Shown here: one piece after another, positions 42,508-51,721 of the stretch
Layout: each line of letters opens with the position of its first letter
Position numbering within the stretch: the stretch's first letter is position 1
Assembly (NCBI GenBank): GCA_041675905.1
Contig: JBAYSX010000001.1
Span: 218,022-282,021 of the forward strand
Source of the DNA: Sandaracinobacteroides sp041675905
GTDB taxonomy: Bacteria; Pseudomonadota; Alphaproteobacteria; Sphingomonadales; Sphingomonadaceae
DNA: 64,000 bases
Direction: 5' to 3'
Translations under genes and position numbers: made by a program
The notes under the pieces: generated by a model
What the model saw: the letters and a program-made list of their open reading frames with translations, nothing else
What the model was told of the DNA's origin: nothing
The model's database searches: none

Positions 42508-44409
42508 ATGAGCAGTGCGGAAGCGGCAGCGCCCGCCCCTCACGCCGGTCACGCGCCCGAAGGCCTGCCGAAACTGATGTTCGGTGCGCTGGGCATCGTT
42601 TTCGGCGATATCGGCACCAGTCCCATCTATGCGCTGCGGGAAACCTTTGTCGGCCACCATCCGCTACCGGTGGACGATCCGCACATCATGGGCATCGTCA
42701 GCCTGATTTTCTGGACGATGACCCTTGTCGTAACATTCAAATATGTGACGCTGGTGCTGCGCGCTGACAATCGCGGCGAGGGCGGTTCCATCGCCATGCA
42801 GGCACTGTTGATGCGGATCAGTCATGGCCGGCGCTGGGCGCCCGCCGTGGCCGTGCTCGGCATTCTCGCCACGTCACTGTTCTTTGCCGATGGCATGATC
42901 ACCCCGGCGATCTCGGTCCTCTCGGCGGTAGAGGGACTGGTCGTCGTCGAATCGCGGATGGCGCCCATGGTGGTGCCGATCGCGATCGGAATCCTCGTGG
43001 GCCTGTTCACCATGCAATCGCACGGGACAGCGAAAGTGGGGGCAATATTCGGGCCGGTCATGCTGGTCTATTTTTCGACGCTCGGCATTCTCGGTCTGAT
43101 CAGCATCTCGAACAATCCGGAGATATTGTGGGCGTTGTCCCCGCACCATGCGGTCAATTTCTTCATAACCGACAAATGGCTGGCCTTCCTGGCGCTGTCC
43201 TCGGTGGTGCTGGCCGTCACCGGCGCGGAAGCACTTTACGCCGACATGGGACATTTTGGGCGCGTCCCCATCCGTAACGTCTGGCTATTGTTCGTGATGC
43301 CGGCACTGATGCTCAATTATCTGGGGCAGGGCGCGCTGTTGCTGGACAGGCCATCGGCCATTGAAAATCCATTCTTCCTGCTCGCGCCCGAAAATCTGCG
43401 GCTGCCCATGGTATTTCTGGCGACGCTCGCCTGCACCATCGCCAGCCAGGCGGTGATTTCCGGCACATTTTCCGTTGCCCGTCAGGCCATGCAACTCGGC
43501 TATCTTCCCCGTCTGCGCGTCATGCACACATCGGCGGAGGCGCAGGGTCAGGTGTATATTCCGGTGATCAACTGGTCGATGATGACCATGGTGATCCTGC
43601 TGGTGCTGGGTTTCGGCAGTTCCTCGTCGCTTGCCGCCGCCTACGGCATTTCGGTGACCGGCACGATGGTGTTGACGTCGCTGATGCTCGTCATATTGAT
43701 GCTGGCGGACTGGAAGTGGAACCGTTGGGTTGTATTGCTGGTGATGGGCGTGTTGCTGACAGTGGAGGGTGCCTATTTCGCTGCGAACCTGACCAAGATC
43801 GTCGATGGCGGTTGGTTCCCGCTGTTTGTCGGCGCAGTGGCGTTCCTGATGCTGACCACCTGGTCGCGCGGGCGCTATCTGATGCAGCAACGGTTGCGGG
43901 AAAGCGCCATGCCGCTGCCGGTATTCATCAAATCCGCATCGCGCACCGCTGCCCGCGTGCCGGGAACGGCAGTGTTCATGGCCGCGTCTCCGGATGGCGT
44001 ACCCCATGCGTTGCTGCATAATCTGAAGCATAACAAGGTGTTGCATGATCGTGTGCTGATCCTCACGATCGTTATCGACGAAATTCCCTTTGTCGATGCG
44101 GCAGACCGTGTCGAGGTGATGGCATTGGGCGAGGGCTTTTATCGCATTTTGCTGCGCTACGGGTTCATGCAGCAACCGGACGTGCCGGAGGCCTTGAAAG
44201 GCATGGAGAATATCGGCGGACCGATCCGCATGATGGAAACCAGCTTTTTCCTGTCCCGTCAGACGCTATTGTCTTCTGCGCGACCGGGCATGCCTGTCTG
44301 GCGGGAAAAACTGTTTGCGTGGATGCTGCGGAACGCGGAATCGGCGATGCAGTTTTTCCGCCTGCCAACAAACCGGGTGGTGGAACTGGGAAGTCAGGTG
44401 GAGATCTAG
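42508..44409 (+). CDS. kup: Potassium uptake protein Kup
   Basis: A 633-residue K+/H+ symporter of the KUP/HAK/KT family. The start motif MFGALGIVFGDIGTSPIYALRE is diagnostic; about 12 membrane helices follow, with RADNRGEGG and ADGMITPAISVLSAVEG, and a long cytoplasmic C-terminal domain. It imports potassium at low demand. It stands 117 bp after the ccm operon and ends 1 bp before a small gene on the other strand. Confidence 0.95.
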   Translation: MSSAEAAAPAPHAGHAPEGLPKLMFGALGIVFGDIGTSPIYALRETFVGHHPLPVDDPHIMGIVSLIFWTMTLVVTFKYVTLVLRADNRGEGGSIAMQALLMRISHGRRWAPAVAVLGILATSLFFADGMITPAISVLSAVEGLVVVESRMAPMVVPIAIGILVGLFTMQSHGTAKVGAIFGPVMLVYFSTLGILGLISISNNPEILWALSPHHAVNFFITDKWLAFLALSSVVLAVTGAEALYADMGHFGRVPIRNVWLLFVMPALMLNYLGQGALLLDRPSAIENPFFLLAPENLRLPMVFLATLACTIASQAVISGTFSVARQAMQLGYLPRLRVMHTSAEAQGQVYIPVINWSMMTMVILLVLGFGSSSSLAAAYGISVTGTMVLTSLMLVILMLADWKWNRWVVLLVMGVLLTVEGAYFAANLTKIVDGGWFPLFVGAVAFLMLTTWSRGRYLMQQRLRESAMPLPVFIKSASRTAARVPGTAVFMAASPDGVPHALLHNLKHNKVLHDRVLILTIVIDEIPFVDAADRVEVMALGEGFYRILLRYGFMQQPDVPEALKGMENIGGPIRMMETSFFLSRQTLLSSARPGMPVWREKLFAWMLRNAESAMQFFRLPTNRVVELGSQVEI

Positions 44410-44410
44410 C

Positions 44411-44569
44411 CTATTCGGCTTCCCTGAACCCCAAAGCTTTTGCCGGAACGCACTGGTCTGAAACCTCGCCAGCCAGAAACCGGCTCATATCCACACCCAG
44501 ATCGAGGGTGCGGATTCTGACCCTTTGCAAAAAATCCAGATATTGCTGACGCTCGGATCCCTGAACCAT
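44411..44569 (-). CDS. Small hypothetical protein
   Basis: A possible 52-residue protein starting MVQGSERQQYLDFLQRVRI and ending ALGFREAE. It is mixed-charge with no membrane span, and has one cysteine. The ATG at 44569 has AAGGG 8 nt upstream, which supports translation; the frame stays open to 44611. I recognise no family. It lies tail-to-tail with kup and downstream of the terminator of the Ala-rich lipoprotein gene. It could be spurious. Confidence 0.4.
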   Translation of the reverse strand: MVQGSERQQYLDFLQRVRIRTLDLGVDMSRFLAGEVSDQCVPAKALGFREAE

Positions 44570-44684
44570 CGAACGGCCCTTGGAGGTTAACCGGGACATG
44601 TTGAACAGCACTCCTTCAGAACCGATCGGTCAGATTGGTTCATTCCAACAGACGCGGAACCGGACTGTGATGTGTAACGGAAAC

Positions 44685-44716
44685 AATAAAAAAGACCGTG
44701 GCGCAACGCGCCACGG
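44685..44716 (-). terminator. Terminator of the Ala-rich lipoprotein gene
   Basis: A perfect 9-bp stem, CCGTGGCGC (44696-44704) with GCGCCACGG (44708-44716), has a 3-nt loop. On the minus strand it is followed by TCTTTTTTATTG. On the plus strand a weaker T-rich tail (CCTTCTTTTG) follows, so it may work both ways. Confidence 0.85.
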
Positions 44717-44743
44717 CCTTCTTTTGTTACCAAAACCTGGAGC

Positions 44744-45058
44744 TTACTTGGTGGTCGTCAGCTCTTCGGCCTTGTTTTCCAGCGCGGCAGCAGCCGCATC
44801 GAGATTTTCTGCACCGGTGGCGGCTGCGTCGGCAGCAGCAGCAGCCGTGTCGGCCGCGGCGTCAGCACCGGCAGCAGCGGCGTCGGTAGCAGCCGCAGAA
44901 GCGTCGACGGCGGCTTCCTGAGCAGCGTCGGCAGCGTCGGTGGCAGCCGCAGAAGCGTCGGCAGCTGCGTCAGCAGCGACGTCGGCGGGCTGTTTCTCGC
45001 CGCAGGCGGCGACCAGCGCAAGGCTCGCAATCGCGGCGAGCGTGAGAATCTTGTTCAT
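44744..45058 (-). CDS. Alanine-rich lipoprotein with internal repeats
   Basis: A 104-residue lipoprotein. The signal peptide ILTLAAIASLALVAAC ends in a lipobox (VAAC), followed by GEKQPADVAAD. The mature chain is almost entirely Ala and Asp with Ser, Thr and Glu, and should form one long amphipathic or coiled-coil helix. The block DASAAATDA occurs twice, 18 residues apart. It resembles short outer-membrane helical lipoproteins of the Lpp kind in build only; there is no terminal lysine of exact Lpp type, although the protein does end TTTK. The strong terminator and single-gene unit suggest high expression. Function is unknown. Confidence 0.75.
   Translation of the reverse strand: MNKILTLAAIASLALVAACGEKQPADVAADAAADASAAATDAADAAQEAAVDASAAATDAAAAGADAAADTAAAAADAAATGAENLDAAAAALENKAEELTTTK
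44881..44960 (-). repeat. Two 26-bp direct repeats inside the Ala-rich lipoprotein gene
   Basis: The 26-bp units at 44881-44906 and 44935-44960 differ at one base and are offset by 54 bp (18 codons, in frame). They encode the two DASAAATDA blocks, so the gene has probably grown by in-frame duplication. Confidence 0.7.
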
Positions 45059-45316
45059 CCCTATTTGACCTTCCATATGGGCAAAATCGCCCGGCCATTT
45101 CCGTGGCGGCAGGAAATCTGTCCCTGCAGTCCCGGGCCTTCTCTCGGCTGCGTCCGTCTTGTAATACGACCAGACGTAGCCGTAAGGCTTTGGCGCCTTG
45201 CAATATGGCGCAGTGAAATGCAAGCCCCCCACCATGGCGGAGATGCCAGGGGAGCCGAATTTTTCAGCGTCATTCAGAACCAGTATGGCGAACGTCCGGA
45301 TGAAAGGGACATACAA

Positions 45317-46243
45317 TTGAAACCAGACGCTGAAATCCGGCTGGGCACGCGCACATCGAAGCTGGCGCTGGCGCAAACGGCCATCGTTTCAGCCGGGCTG
45401 GCAGCGCGGGGAATAGCACCGGAACGGATCATTCCGGTGCCCCTGCAAACCGTCGGCGATCAGGTACAAGACCGGCCTTTGGCCGAAATCGGCGGCAAGG
45501 CGCTGTGGACGCGCGAGCTGGACCGGGCGCTGGCCGAAGGCGAGATCGACGCCGCCGTCCATTCGATGAAGGATGTCGAAAGCCCGATTTCCAGCCATTT
45601 TGTGCTGGCCGCGGTGCTGCCGCGCGCCGACGCTGCCGACCGGCTGATCGGCGCTGCCAGCATAGACGCCATTCCGTCGGGCGCGCTTGTCGGCACCTCC
45701 AGCCCACGCCGGGCGGCGCAATTGCTGCATCTGCGACCGGATCTGCGTGTCGTGTCCATACGCGGCAATGTGGAGACGCGGTTGCGTAAAACTGCCGCAG
45801 GGGAGGTAGCTGCCACTTTCCTCGCGGCGGCGGGGCTGGACCGGTTGGGAATCGTCGCTGGAACACGCCTGGCCATTGACGACTTTTTGCCCGCGGCATC
45901 GCAAGGCGCGATCGGCGTCGTAGCGCGTGCCGACGACCATGAATTGCTGGAGCAACTCGCCCTGCTCGATCATGGGCCAACGCGCCGCGCCATCCTGGCT
46001 GAACGCGCGTTTCTGGACAGGGTTGGCGGCAATTGTCATAGCGCCATCGCCGCCCATGCCATTGAGACGGCGGAAGGATTGCGGTTGACCGCTGAAATTT
46101 ACAGCGCCGATGGCCGCGAACGGGTGGCGGGTGCGGCAACGGCGACCAGCGACGATACCCCTCGGGATCTCGCAGCGCGGCTCGCGGTCCGATTGCTGGC
46201 CGACGCCAGCGCGGCGATTCGCGCCAGCCTTGGGCAATTCTGA
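45317..46243 (+). CDS. hemC: Porphobilinogen deaminase (hydroxymethylbilane synthase)
   Basis: A 308-residue heme pathway enzyme that joins four porphobilinogens. Typical motifs are EIRLGTRTSKLALAQ, DAAVHSMKDVES, VGTSSPRRAAQL and GGNCHSAIAAH with the cofactor-bearing Cys240. The start is a TTG at 45317 with AAAGGGA 8 nt before it; the frame is open far upstream but that part is not HemC-like. The Arg and Asp substrate contacts appear intact. It leads the hemC-hemD-mitofilin-like unit. Confidence 0.94.
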   Translation: MKPDAEIRLGTRTSKLALAQTAIVSAGLAARGIAPERIIPVPLQTVGDQVQDRPLAEIGGKALWTRELDRALAEGEIDAAVHSMKDVESPISSHFVLAAVLPRADAADRLIGAASIDAIPSGALVGTSSPRRAAQLLHLRPDLRVVSIRGNVETRLRKTAAGEVAATFLAAAGLDRLGIVAGTRLAIDDFLPAASQGAIGVVARADDHELLEQLALLDHGPTRRAILAERAFLDRVGGNCHSAIAAHAIETAEGLRLTAEIYSADGRERVAGAATATSDDTPRDLAARLAVRLLADASAAIRASLGQF

Positions 46244-46253
46244 ACGCATCGCC

Positions 46254-46955
46254 ATGGAACGACGGTTACTCATCACGCGTCCGGCGGAAGAAATCCTTCG
46301 CACGACCGAAGCCGCCATGGCTGCCGGCTGGGACACACTCGCCGCGCCGCTGCTGCGAATCGAAGGGGTGGAGTGGGAGGTCCCCTCAGAATCTTTCGAC
46401 GCGCTTTTGTTGACCAGCCCGCGATCGGTGCCTGCTGCCACTTTACACCCGATCGTTGCCGCACTGCCCGTTTACGCGGTGGGGCCCTGGACGGCCACCG
46501 CTGCCCGTGCCCAGGGGCTGACCGTGGTGCGGACAGGCGAAACGGATGGCAGCGCGATTGTCGCCGCCATAGCGGCGGATGGCCATCGTTCCGTCCTGCA
46601 TCTATGCGGCGCGCATCAGGCGGCGCTTGTCGTTCCGCCCGGTCTTCTGCTGCAGCAGGTGCCGGTGTACCATGCCGTGACTGCCGCTGCCTTGCCGTCC
46701 CGGGTAGCGGCGGCGCTGGCGGCGGATGAGATATTCGCCACCCTGTTGTTTTCGCCACGCACCGCCGCCAGTTTTGACGGGCTGGTGGCGGCAGCCGGCC
46801 TGGATCGCGGGCGGCTGCGGCTGGTGGTGCTGAGCGAAAAAGTGGCGGCCGCCGCCGGTCCAGGCTGGCGGGCGGTGGTGATTACGGAGAAACCGGCGCT
46901 GTCGTCGGCCCTCGCCGCCGCCGCCGCGCTGTGGCAGAGCGAACAGCATGTCTGA
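46254..46955 (+). CDS. hemD: Uroporphyrinogen-III synthase
   Basis: A 233-residue two-domain enzyme that closes hydroxymethylbilane to uroporphyrinogen III. HemD is weakly conserved; visible features are the start RRLLITRPAEE, LLLTSPRSVPA, YAVGPWTATAARAQGL and the late LLFSPRTAASFDGL. Position right after hemC supports the call. The ATG at 46254 follows the hemC stop by 10 bp, and the gene overlaps the next one by 8 bp. Confidence 0.9.
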   Translation: MERRLLITRPAEEILRTTEAAMAAGWDTLAAPLLRIEGVEWEVPSESFDALLLTSPRSVPAATLHPIVAALPVYAVGPWTATAARAQGLTVVRTGETDGSAIVAAIAADGHRSVLHLCGAHQAALVVPPGLLLQQVPVYHAVTAAALPSRVAAALAADEIFATLLFSPRTAASFDGLVAAAGLDRGRLRLVVLSEKVAAAAGPGWRAVVITEKPALSSALAAAAALWQSEQHV

Positions 46956-47949
46956 AGTTGATTCCCCGCCTGAAACCCCGGCTGCCGATGCGAATACCGC
47001 GCCCGCGCCACGTCACCGTCCAAAATGGCGTCTCGTGCTTGCGGCGTTGCTTGTCGTGGTGCTGGTGGCAATACTGGCTTTGACCCGACATCCGCGCTTT
47101 GCGACCTTGATGCCGCAGCAGGAAGATGCGGAAATTTCGCGCTGGCAACAACTGGAAGGGCGAATCGCCGCGCTGGAAGCCGAAGTAGCCGCAATTCCCG
47201 CCACCCCGGCTCCGCCGGTTTCCGGCCAGCGGGATGCGCCGCAACAATTGACAGACCGCGTAACGGCCATGGAAACCACAGCGCAACGTCTGGCCGATGC
47301 CGATGCCGGTCTGTCGGCCCGCATCAATGCACTCGACGCGCATGTGGCGGCGGTTGCCGGCAGCACGACGGCGGCGGGTGAACAGGCGCGCGACCTGCTG
47401 CTGCTGGCGCTGGCCCGGCGTTTCATCGAACGCGGCCGGCCGCTGGCGCGCGCCGAAACATTGCTCGAGGAGAGATTCGGAAAACGTGATCCGGGCGCGG
47501 TGGATGCGCTGCTCGCCTGGTCCGCGGCGCCGGAAAGCCGATCGCTGCTGCGGGAACGACTGGTCGAACTCGCCCGTCCGCCCGCAACCTCCGAAGCTGC
47601 CCCGGCGCAAACCGGCTGGTGGCAAAAGCTGCGGGACGGACTGTCCGGCCTGATTTCGGTGCGGGACAAGGCGGCAGTTGGACGGGAAGAACTGGAACGG
47701 GCACTGATGGCGTTTGACGAAGGCGATATTCCGCTGGCGATCGCGCGGCTGGAAACGACATCGGCCACGCCCAGGCGCGACGCATGGATCACCGCCGCCC
47801 GGCAATTCGCCGCCGCGCTGGATGCGGTAGAGGGGCTGGAAAGCCGGATCCTGGATACGGTGGTCAGTGCGCCGGTGGTGGTGGTGCCGCCAGCCAAAGG
47901 CGTGCCGCCGCCGGTCAATGCGCCCGTGTTGGTGCCGCCCGCCGGATAA
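46948..47949 (+). CDS. Mitofilin-like inner membrane protein (COG4223 type)
   Basis: A 333-residue protein. A proline-rich cytoplasmic start leads to one membrane helix (WRLVLAALLVVVLVAILAL), then a coiled coil (about residues 65-80 and 95-130) with RIAALEAEVAAI. A helical C-terminal domain with ALMAFDEGDIPLAIARLET resembles the mitofilin signature, and a Pro/Val tail follows. Alphaproteobacterial proteins of this type are encoded next to hem genes and are related to mitochondrial Mic60, which shapes inner membranes. Its exact role is not proven. Confidence 0.8.
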   Translation: MSEVDSPPETPAADANTAPAPRHRPKWRLVLAALLVVVLVAILALTRHPRFATLMPQQEDAEISRWQQLEGRIAALEAEVAAIPATPAPPVSGQRDAPQQLTDRVTAMETTAQRLADADAGLSARINALDAHVAAVAGSTTAAGEQARDLLLLALARRFIERGRPLARAETLLEERFGKRDPGAVDALLAWSAAPESRSLLRERLVELARPPATSEAAPAQTGWWQKLRDGLSGLISVRDKAAVGREELERALMAFDEGDIPLAIARLETTSATPRRDAWITAARQFAAALDAVEGLESRILDTVVSAPVVVVPPAKGVPPPVNAPVLVPPAG

Positions 47950-48043
47950 TTGCCGCGTCGCAGCATAAGATGCTTGCCCTGTTAACGCTGGCCTGGCTAG
48001 GAGGGCCGGTACAGCCTCTATCCAACATTACGTCAGGATTACC

Positions 48044-49345
48044 ATGCGCGTTGCAATGATTGGCTCCGGCTACGTCGGCCTTGTCTCCGGTGCCTGTTTC
48101 GCTGATTTCGGCCATTCCGTGGTTTGTGTCGACAAGGACCAGGGCAAGATAGACCGGCTGAAGGCGAACATCATGCCGATCTACGAGCCGGGGCTGGACG
48201 ATCTGGTCGCCAGCAACGTCAAGGCTGGCCGTCTGTCATTCACCACCGATCTGGCGGAAGGAATGGAGGGCGCGGAGGCGATATTCATTGCGGTCGGCAC
48301 ACCGTCACGACGCGGGGATGGCCATGCGGACCTTTCCTATGTCTATGCCGCCGCCGAGGAAATTGCCGCCAATCTGAAGGGCTTTACGGTTGTTGTTACG
48401 AAATCGACCGTGCCGGTCGGTACCGGAGACGAGGTGGAGCGGCGCATCCGCGACGCCAACCCCGACGCGGATTTCGCCGTCGCTTCCAACCCGGAATTCC
48501 TGCGCGAAGGCGCGGCCATCAGCGATTTCAAGCGCCCGGACCGCATCATCATCGGGGTGGAGAATGAACGCGCCCGGGCGGTTATGGAAGAATTATACCG
48601 GCCTTTATATCTGAATCAGGCGCCCATCATGGTGACGGCGCGGCGCACCGCCGAACTGACAAAATATGCCGCCAATGCGTTTCTCGCCACCAAGATCACC
48701 TTCATCAATGAGATCGCCGATCTGTGCGAAAAGGTCGGGGCGAATGTGCAGGATGTGGCGCGCGGCATCGGCCTCGATAATCGCATTGGCCCGAAATTCC
48801 TGCACGCAGGGCCAGGATATGGCGGCAGTTGCTTTCCGAAAGATACGCTGGCGCTGATCAAGACGGCGCAGGACAATGACGCTCCGGTGCACATTGTCGA
48901 GACGGTGGCCAGCGTCAATGAACGGCGCAAGCGCGCCATGGGCCGCAAGGTGATCGCCGCCGCAGGCGGTTCCGTGCGCGGCAAGACCATTGCGGTGCTG
49001 GGCCTGACCTTCAAGCCGAACACCGATGACATGCGCGACAGCCCTGCCATCGCCGTTATCCAGACCCTGCAAGATGCCGGCGCAAGGATTCAGGCTTATG
49101 ACCCGGAAGGCGAAGAGCAGGCGAAAGCTATCCTGACCGATATCAGCTACGCCGGGGACCCCTATGCCGCCCTGGAAGGTGCGGATGCGATGGTGCTGGT
49201 GACGGAGTGGAACGAATTTCGCGCCCTGGATCTGGCACGGGTGAAAAGCCTGTTGCGCGAACCGGTTGTCGTCGATCTGCGTAATGTTTACCGTCCGGAA
49301 GAAATGGACCGGCACGGCCTGGAATATCACGGCATCGGCCGCTGA
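48044..49345 (+). CDS. ugd: UDP-glucose 6-dehydrogenase
   Basis: A 433-residue NAD-dependent enzyme making UDP-glucuronate from UDP-glucose. The Rossmann start is MIGSGYVGLVSGACFAD, the catalytic cysteine is Cys263 in GPGYGGSCFPKD, and a second nucleotide-binding domain follows (IAVLGLTFKPNTDDMRDSPA). UDP-glucuronate feeds exopolysaccharides and, in sphingomonads, glucuronosyl glycosphingolipids. It could also supply an Agt-type glycosyltransferase. It is transcribed alone. Confidence 0.96.
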   Translation: MRVAMIGSGYVGLVSGACFADFGHSVVCVDKDQGKIDRLKANIMPIYEPGLDDLVASNVKAGRLSFTTDLAEGMEGAEAIFIAVGTPSRRGDGHADLSYVYAAAEEIAANLKGFTVVVTKSTVPVGTGDEVERRIRDANPDADFAVASNPEFLREGAAISDFKRPDRIIIGVENERARAVMEELYRPLYLNQAPIMVTARRTAELTKYAANAFLATKITFINEIADLCEKVGANVQDVARGIGLDNRIGPKFLHAGPGYGGSCFPKDTLALIKTAQDNDAPVHIVETVASVNERRKRAMGRKVIAAAGGSVRGKTIAVLGLTFKPNTDDMRDSPAIAVIQTLQDAGARIQAYDPEGEEQAKAILTDISYAGDPYAALEGADAMVLVTEWNEFRALDLARVKSLLREPVVVDLRNVYRPEEMDRHGLEYHGIGR

Positions 49346-49453
49346 TCCTGCCGGAAACTATAGGACGACCGGACTTGACCTCGCCTTGTATCGGGCGGAC
49401 AAGGCCGGTTCCTGTTGTCAAAAACGGGATGTGTGCAGCCAGGGAGCAGGTCG

Positions 49454-50620
49454 ATGAGTGGAGCCGGAGCAGAGCGGACGGCAGAAATTGCCGCGCGGGT
49501 CGAAGCGTTCGTGCGCGAAACAATCATACCCTATGAAAAAGACACGAGGCGGACGTCGCACGGACCGACCGACGAACTTGTGAATGAAATGCGCGAAAAG
49601 GCGCGTGCCGCCGGATTGATGACCCCGCACATCCTGCCGGATGGCACCCATCTGACCCAGCGCGAAACAGCCACGGTACTCAAGAAATCCGGTCTCTCCG
49701 CCCTCGGACCGGTCGCACTCAATACGATGGCCCCGGACGAAGGCAATATGTATCTGCTGGGCAAGGTCGGCAGCCCGGAACTGAAGGAACGGTTCCTGAA
49801 ACCCGTGGTTGAAGGACGCATGCGTTCGGCATTTTTCATGACGGAGCCGGCGGACGAAAATGGTGCGGGTTCTGATCCGTCGATGATGAACACGACCTGC
49901 CGGCCGGACGGCAATCATTGGGTCATTAACGGTCGCAAGAAATTCATCACCGGTGCCGAAGGGGCCGGCGTTGGCATCGTGATGGCCAAATCGGACGAGG
50001 GCGCGTGTATGTTCGTCGTCGATCTGCCCAATCCGGCGATCCGTACCGTGCGCATTCTGGACACGATCGACGATTCGATGCCGGGTGGCCACGCCGAAGT
50101 CGTAATCGAAAATCTGCGCGTTCCCGCCGATCAGATGCTGGGCCAAAGCGGCGAAGGTTTCAAATATGCCCAGATTCGCCTGAGCCCGGCCCGCCTGTCA
50201 CACTGCATGCGCTGGTATGGGGTCGCGACGCGCGCCCAGGAAGTGGCGACTGCTTACGCGTGCAAGCGCAAGGCTTTCAGCCAGTTATTGATCGACCATG
50301 AGGGCGTGGGTTTCATGCTCGCGGAAAACCAGATCGATCTGAAACAGGCCGAACTGATGATCGACTGGTGCGCCGACGTCCTCGATACCGGCGCGCTCGG
50401 AACGGTTGAAAGCTCGATGACGAAGGTGGCCGTATCGGAAGCGCTGATGCGTGTGGCCGACCGCTGCGTACAGGTGATGGGCGGTACCGGCGTTTCGCGC
50501 GAGACGATGGTGGAACAGTTCTTCCGCGAAGTGCGGGCGTTCCGCATCTATGATGGCCCGACCGAGGTGCATAAATGGTCGCTCGCCAAGCGGATCAAGC
50601 GGGAATATCTGAAGGGTTGA
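49454..50620 (+). CDS. Acyl-CoA dehydrogenase
   Basis: A 388-residue FAD enzyme of the acyl-CoA dehydrogenase family. Typical parts are AFFMTEPADENGAGSDPS, INGRKKFITGAEGA, the beta domain ending with MLGQSGEGFKYAQIRLSPAR, and a C-terminal VQVMGGTGVSRETMVEQFFREVRAFRIYDGPTEVHKWSL carrying the usual flavin contacts. Its chain-length or branched substrate is not deducible. The ATG at 49454 follows AGGGAGCAGG. The DUF2889 gene follows at 40 bp. Confidence 0.92.
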   Translation: MSGAGAERTAEIAARVEAFVRETIIPYEKDTRRTSHGPTDELVNEMREKARAAGLMTPHILPDGTHLTQRETATVLKKSGLSALGPVALNTMAPDEGNMYLLGKVGSPELKERFLKPVVEGRMRSAFFMTEPADENGAGSDPSMMNTTCRPDGNHWVINGRKKFITGAEGAGVGIVMAKSDEGACMFVVDLPNPAIRTVRILDTIDDSMPGGHAEVVIENLRVPADQMLGQSGEGFKYAQIRLSPARLSHCMRWYGVATRAQEVATAYACKRKAFSQLLIDHEGVGFMLAENQIDLKQAELMIDWCADVLDTGALGTVESSMTKVAVSEALMRVADRCVQVMGGTGVSRETMVEQFFREVRAFRIYDGPTEVHKWSLAKRIKREYLKG

Positions 50621-50660
50621 GCAAGCGCCGAACTTTTCCCGCCAGGCGGTACGACGTCTG

Positions 50661-51695
50661 ATGGCCAAGCCTGCGCTGTCGCTTGCCGGGAAAGAACTCC
50701 CCGCCCCGGTAGCCCGGCCCTGTACGCCTGCCGGCCCGTCGCCCTTGCGGCGGCCCGGGTCGGTACGGCGGACGACGTCCATCGACGCGCGCTGGCCGCA
50801 TGGGCCGGATGGCTTGCTGCACCTTTCCGGACACGCACGGGATATCTGGACGCCGGAAGATAGCGGCGCGCCACGGATTCTCGCGGAGGATCGGCTGTAC
50901 GCGCAGACACGGGATCGCATCGTCCGCAGTCTGGAAGCCACGCCAGAGCGCGTCTATGCGGACCGGCTTGTCGGCGCACGTGCCGGTGGACGTTTGCGCG
51001 CTGCGATTGATCTTGCGCTTCCTGGAGAGCGGCAGGCCGGAACGCCGCTTTATCTGTTGCTGGACGATTTGGCGGGTGTGACGCTGATTGCCGACTGGGG
51101 GCGCTTCCAGTGGGACCCTGATTCGCCGGAGGCGGCGGAGATCGCCAATGCTTCGCGGGAGTCGATGGAAGGCGTTTGTATCGGTTTCCGCCCCGGTTCC
51201 AGTGCGCTGGGTGTGCGGGACTTGTATGAGCCGACCCGGGTGCCGCCGCTGATACACTCCGCGGACCTCGCGGGATGGCATCCGCTGCCAGAGCCGACGG
51301 GAGACAGCCCGAATTTCCGCCGCGCCCGCCGGATGGATATCTGGCGCGAAAACGGCCGGATACATATAGACGCAACATTCCAGGACAGCGCTGTGCGTGT
51401 CGATGGCAGCCGGGTGGCGGTGCATGAATATCTGGTGCACGCAACGACCGACGCAGCCGCCGGCGCTTTATTGTCGGTTGAAGCCGATGGGCGGATTTTG
51501 CCTTTTCCTGAATGTCCGGCGGCCACGGTGAATATCGGGGCTCTGGTGGGTACGCCTATGGCAGACTTGCGGGAGAGGGTGCTGGATTTATTGCACAAAA
51601 CGGCTGGATGCACGCATTTGAACGATGCGCTGCGCGCCCTCGCCGAAGTGCCGGTACTGGCGAAGCATTTGCCCAAAATTGAGGGGCGCAGTTAA
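50661..51695 (+). CDS. DUF2889 protein
   Basis: A 344-residue protein ending in the DUF2889 signature AGCTHLNDALRALAEVP. The N-terminal half has RRPGSVRRTTSIDARWP and LLHLSGHARDI, also family-like. No signal peptide or membrane span is seen. The biochemical role is unknown; DUF2889 genes are often near degradation or acyl-CoA genes, and here it follows an acyl-CoA dehydrogenase. It converges with cysQ. Confidence 0.75.
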   Translation: MAKPALSLAGKELPAPVARPCTPAGPSPLRRPGSVRRTTSIDARWPHGPDGLLHLSGHARDIWTPEDSGAPRILAEDRLYAQTRDRIVRSLEATPERVYADRLVGARAGGRLRAAIDLALPGERQAGTPLYLLLDDLAGVTLIADWGRFQWDPDSPEAAEIANASRESMEGVCIGFRPGSSALGVRDLYEPTRVPPLIHSADLAGWHPLPEPTGDSPNFRRARRMDIWRENGRIHIDATFQDSAVRVDGSRVAVHEYLVHATTDAAAGALLSVEADGRILPFPECPAATVNIGALVGTPMADLRERVLDLLHKTAGCTHLNDALRALAEVPVLAKHLPKIEGRS

Positions 51696-51721
51696 GCGGG
51701 TTCGATATCGCCGCAGCGCGC

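Noticed and set aside
45065..45316. Upstream extension of the hemC frame
   Set aside because: HemC homology begins at the TTG at 45317, which has a ribosome site; the extension is unlike any HemC.
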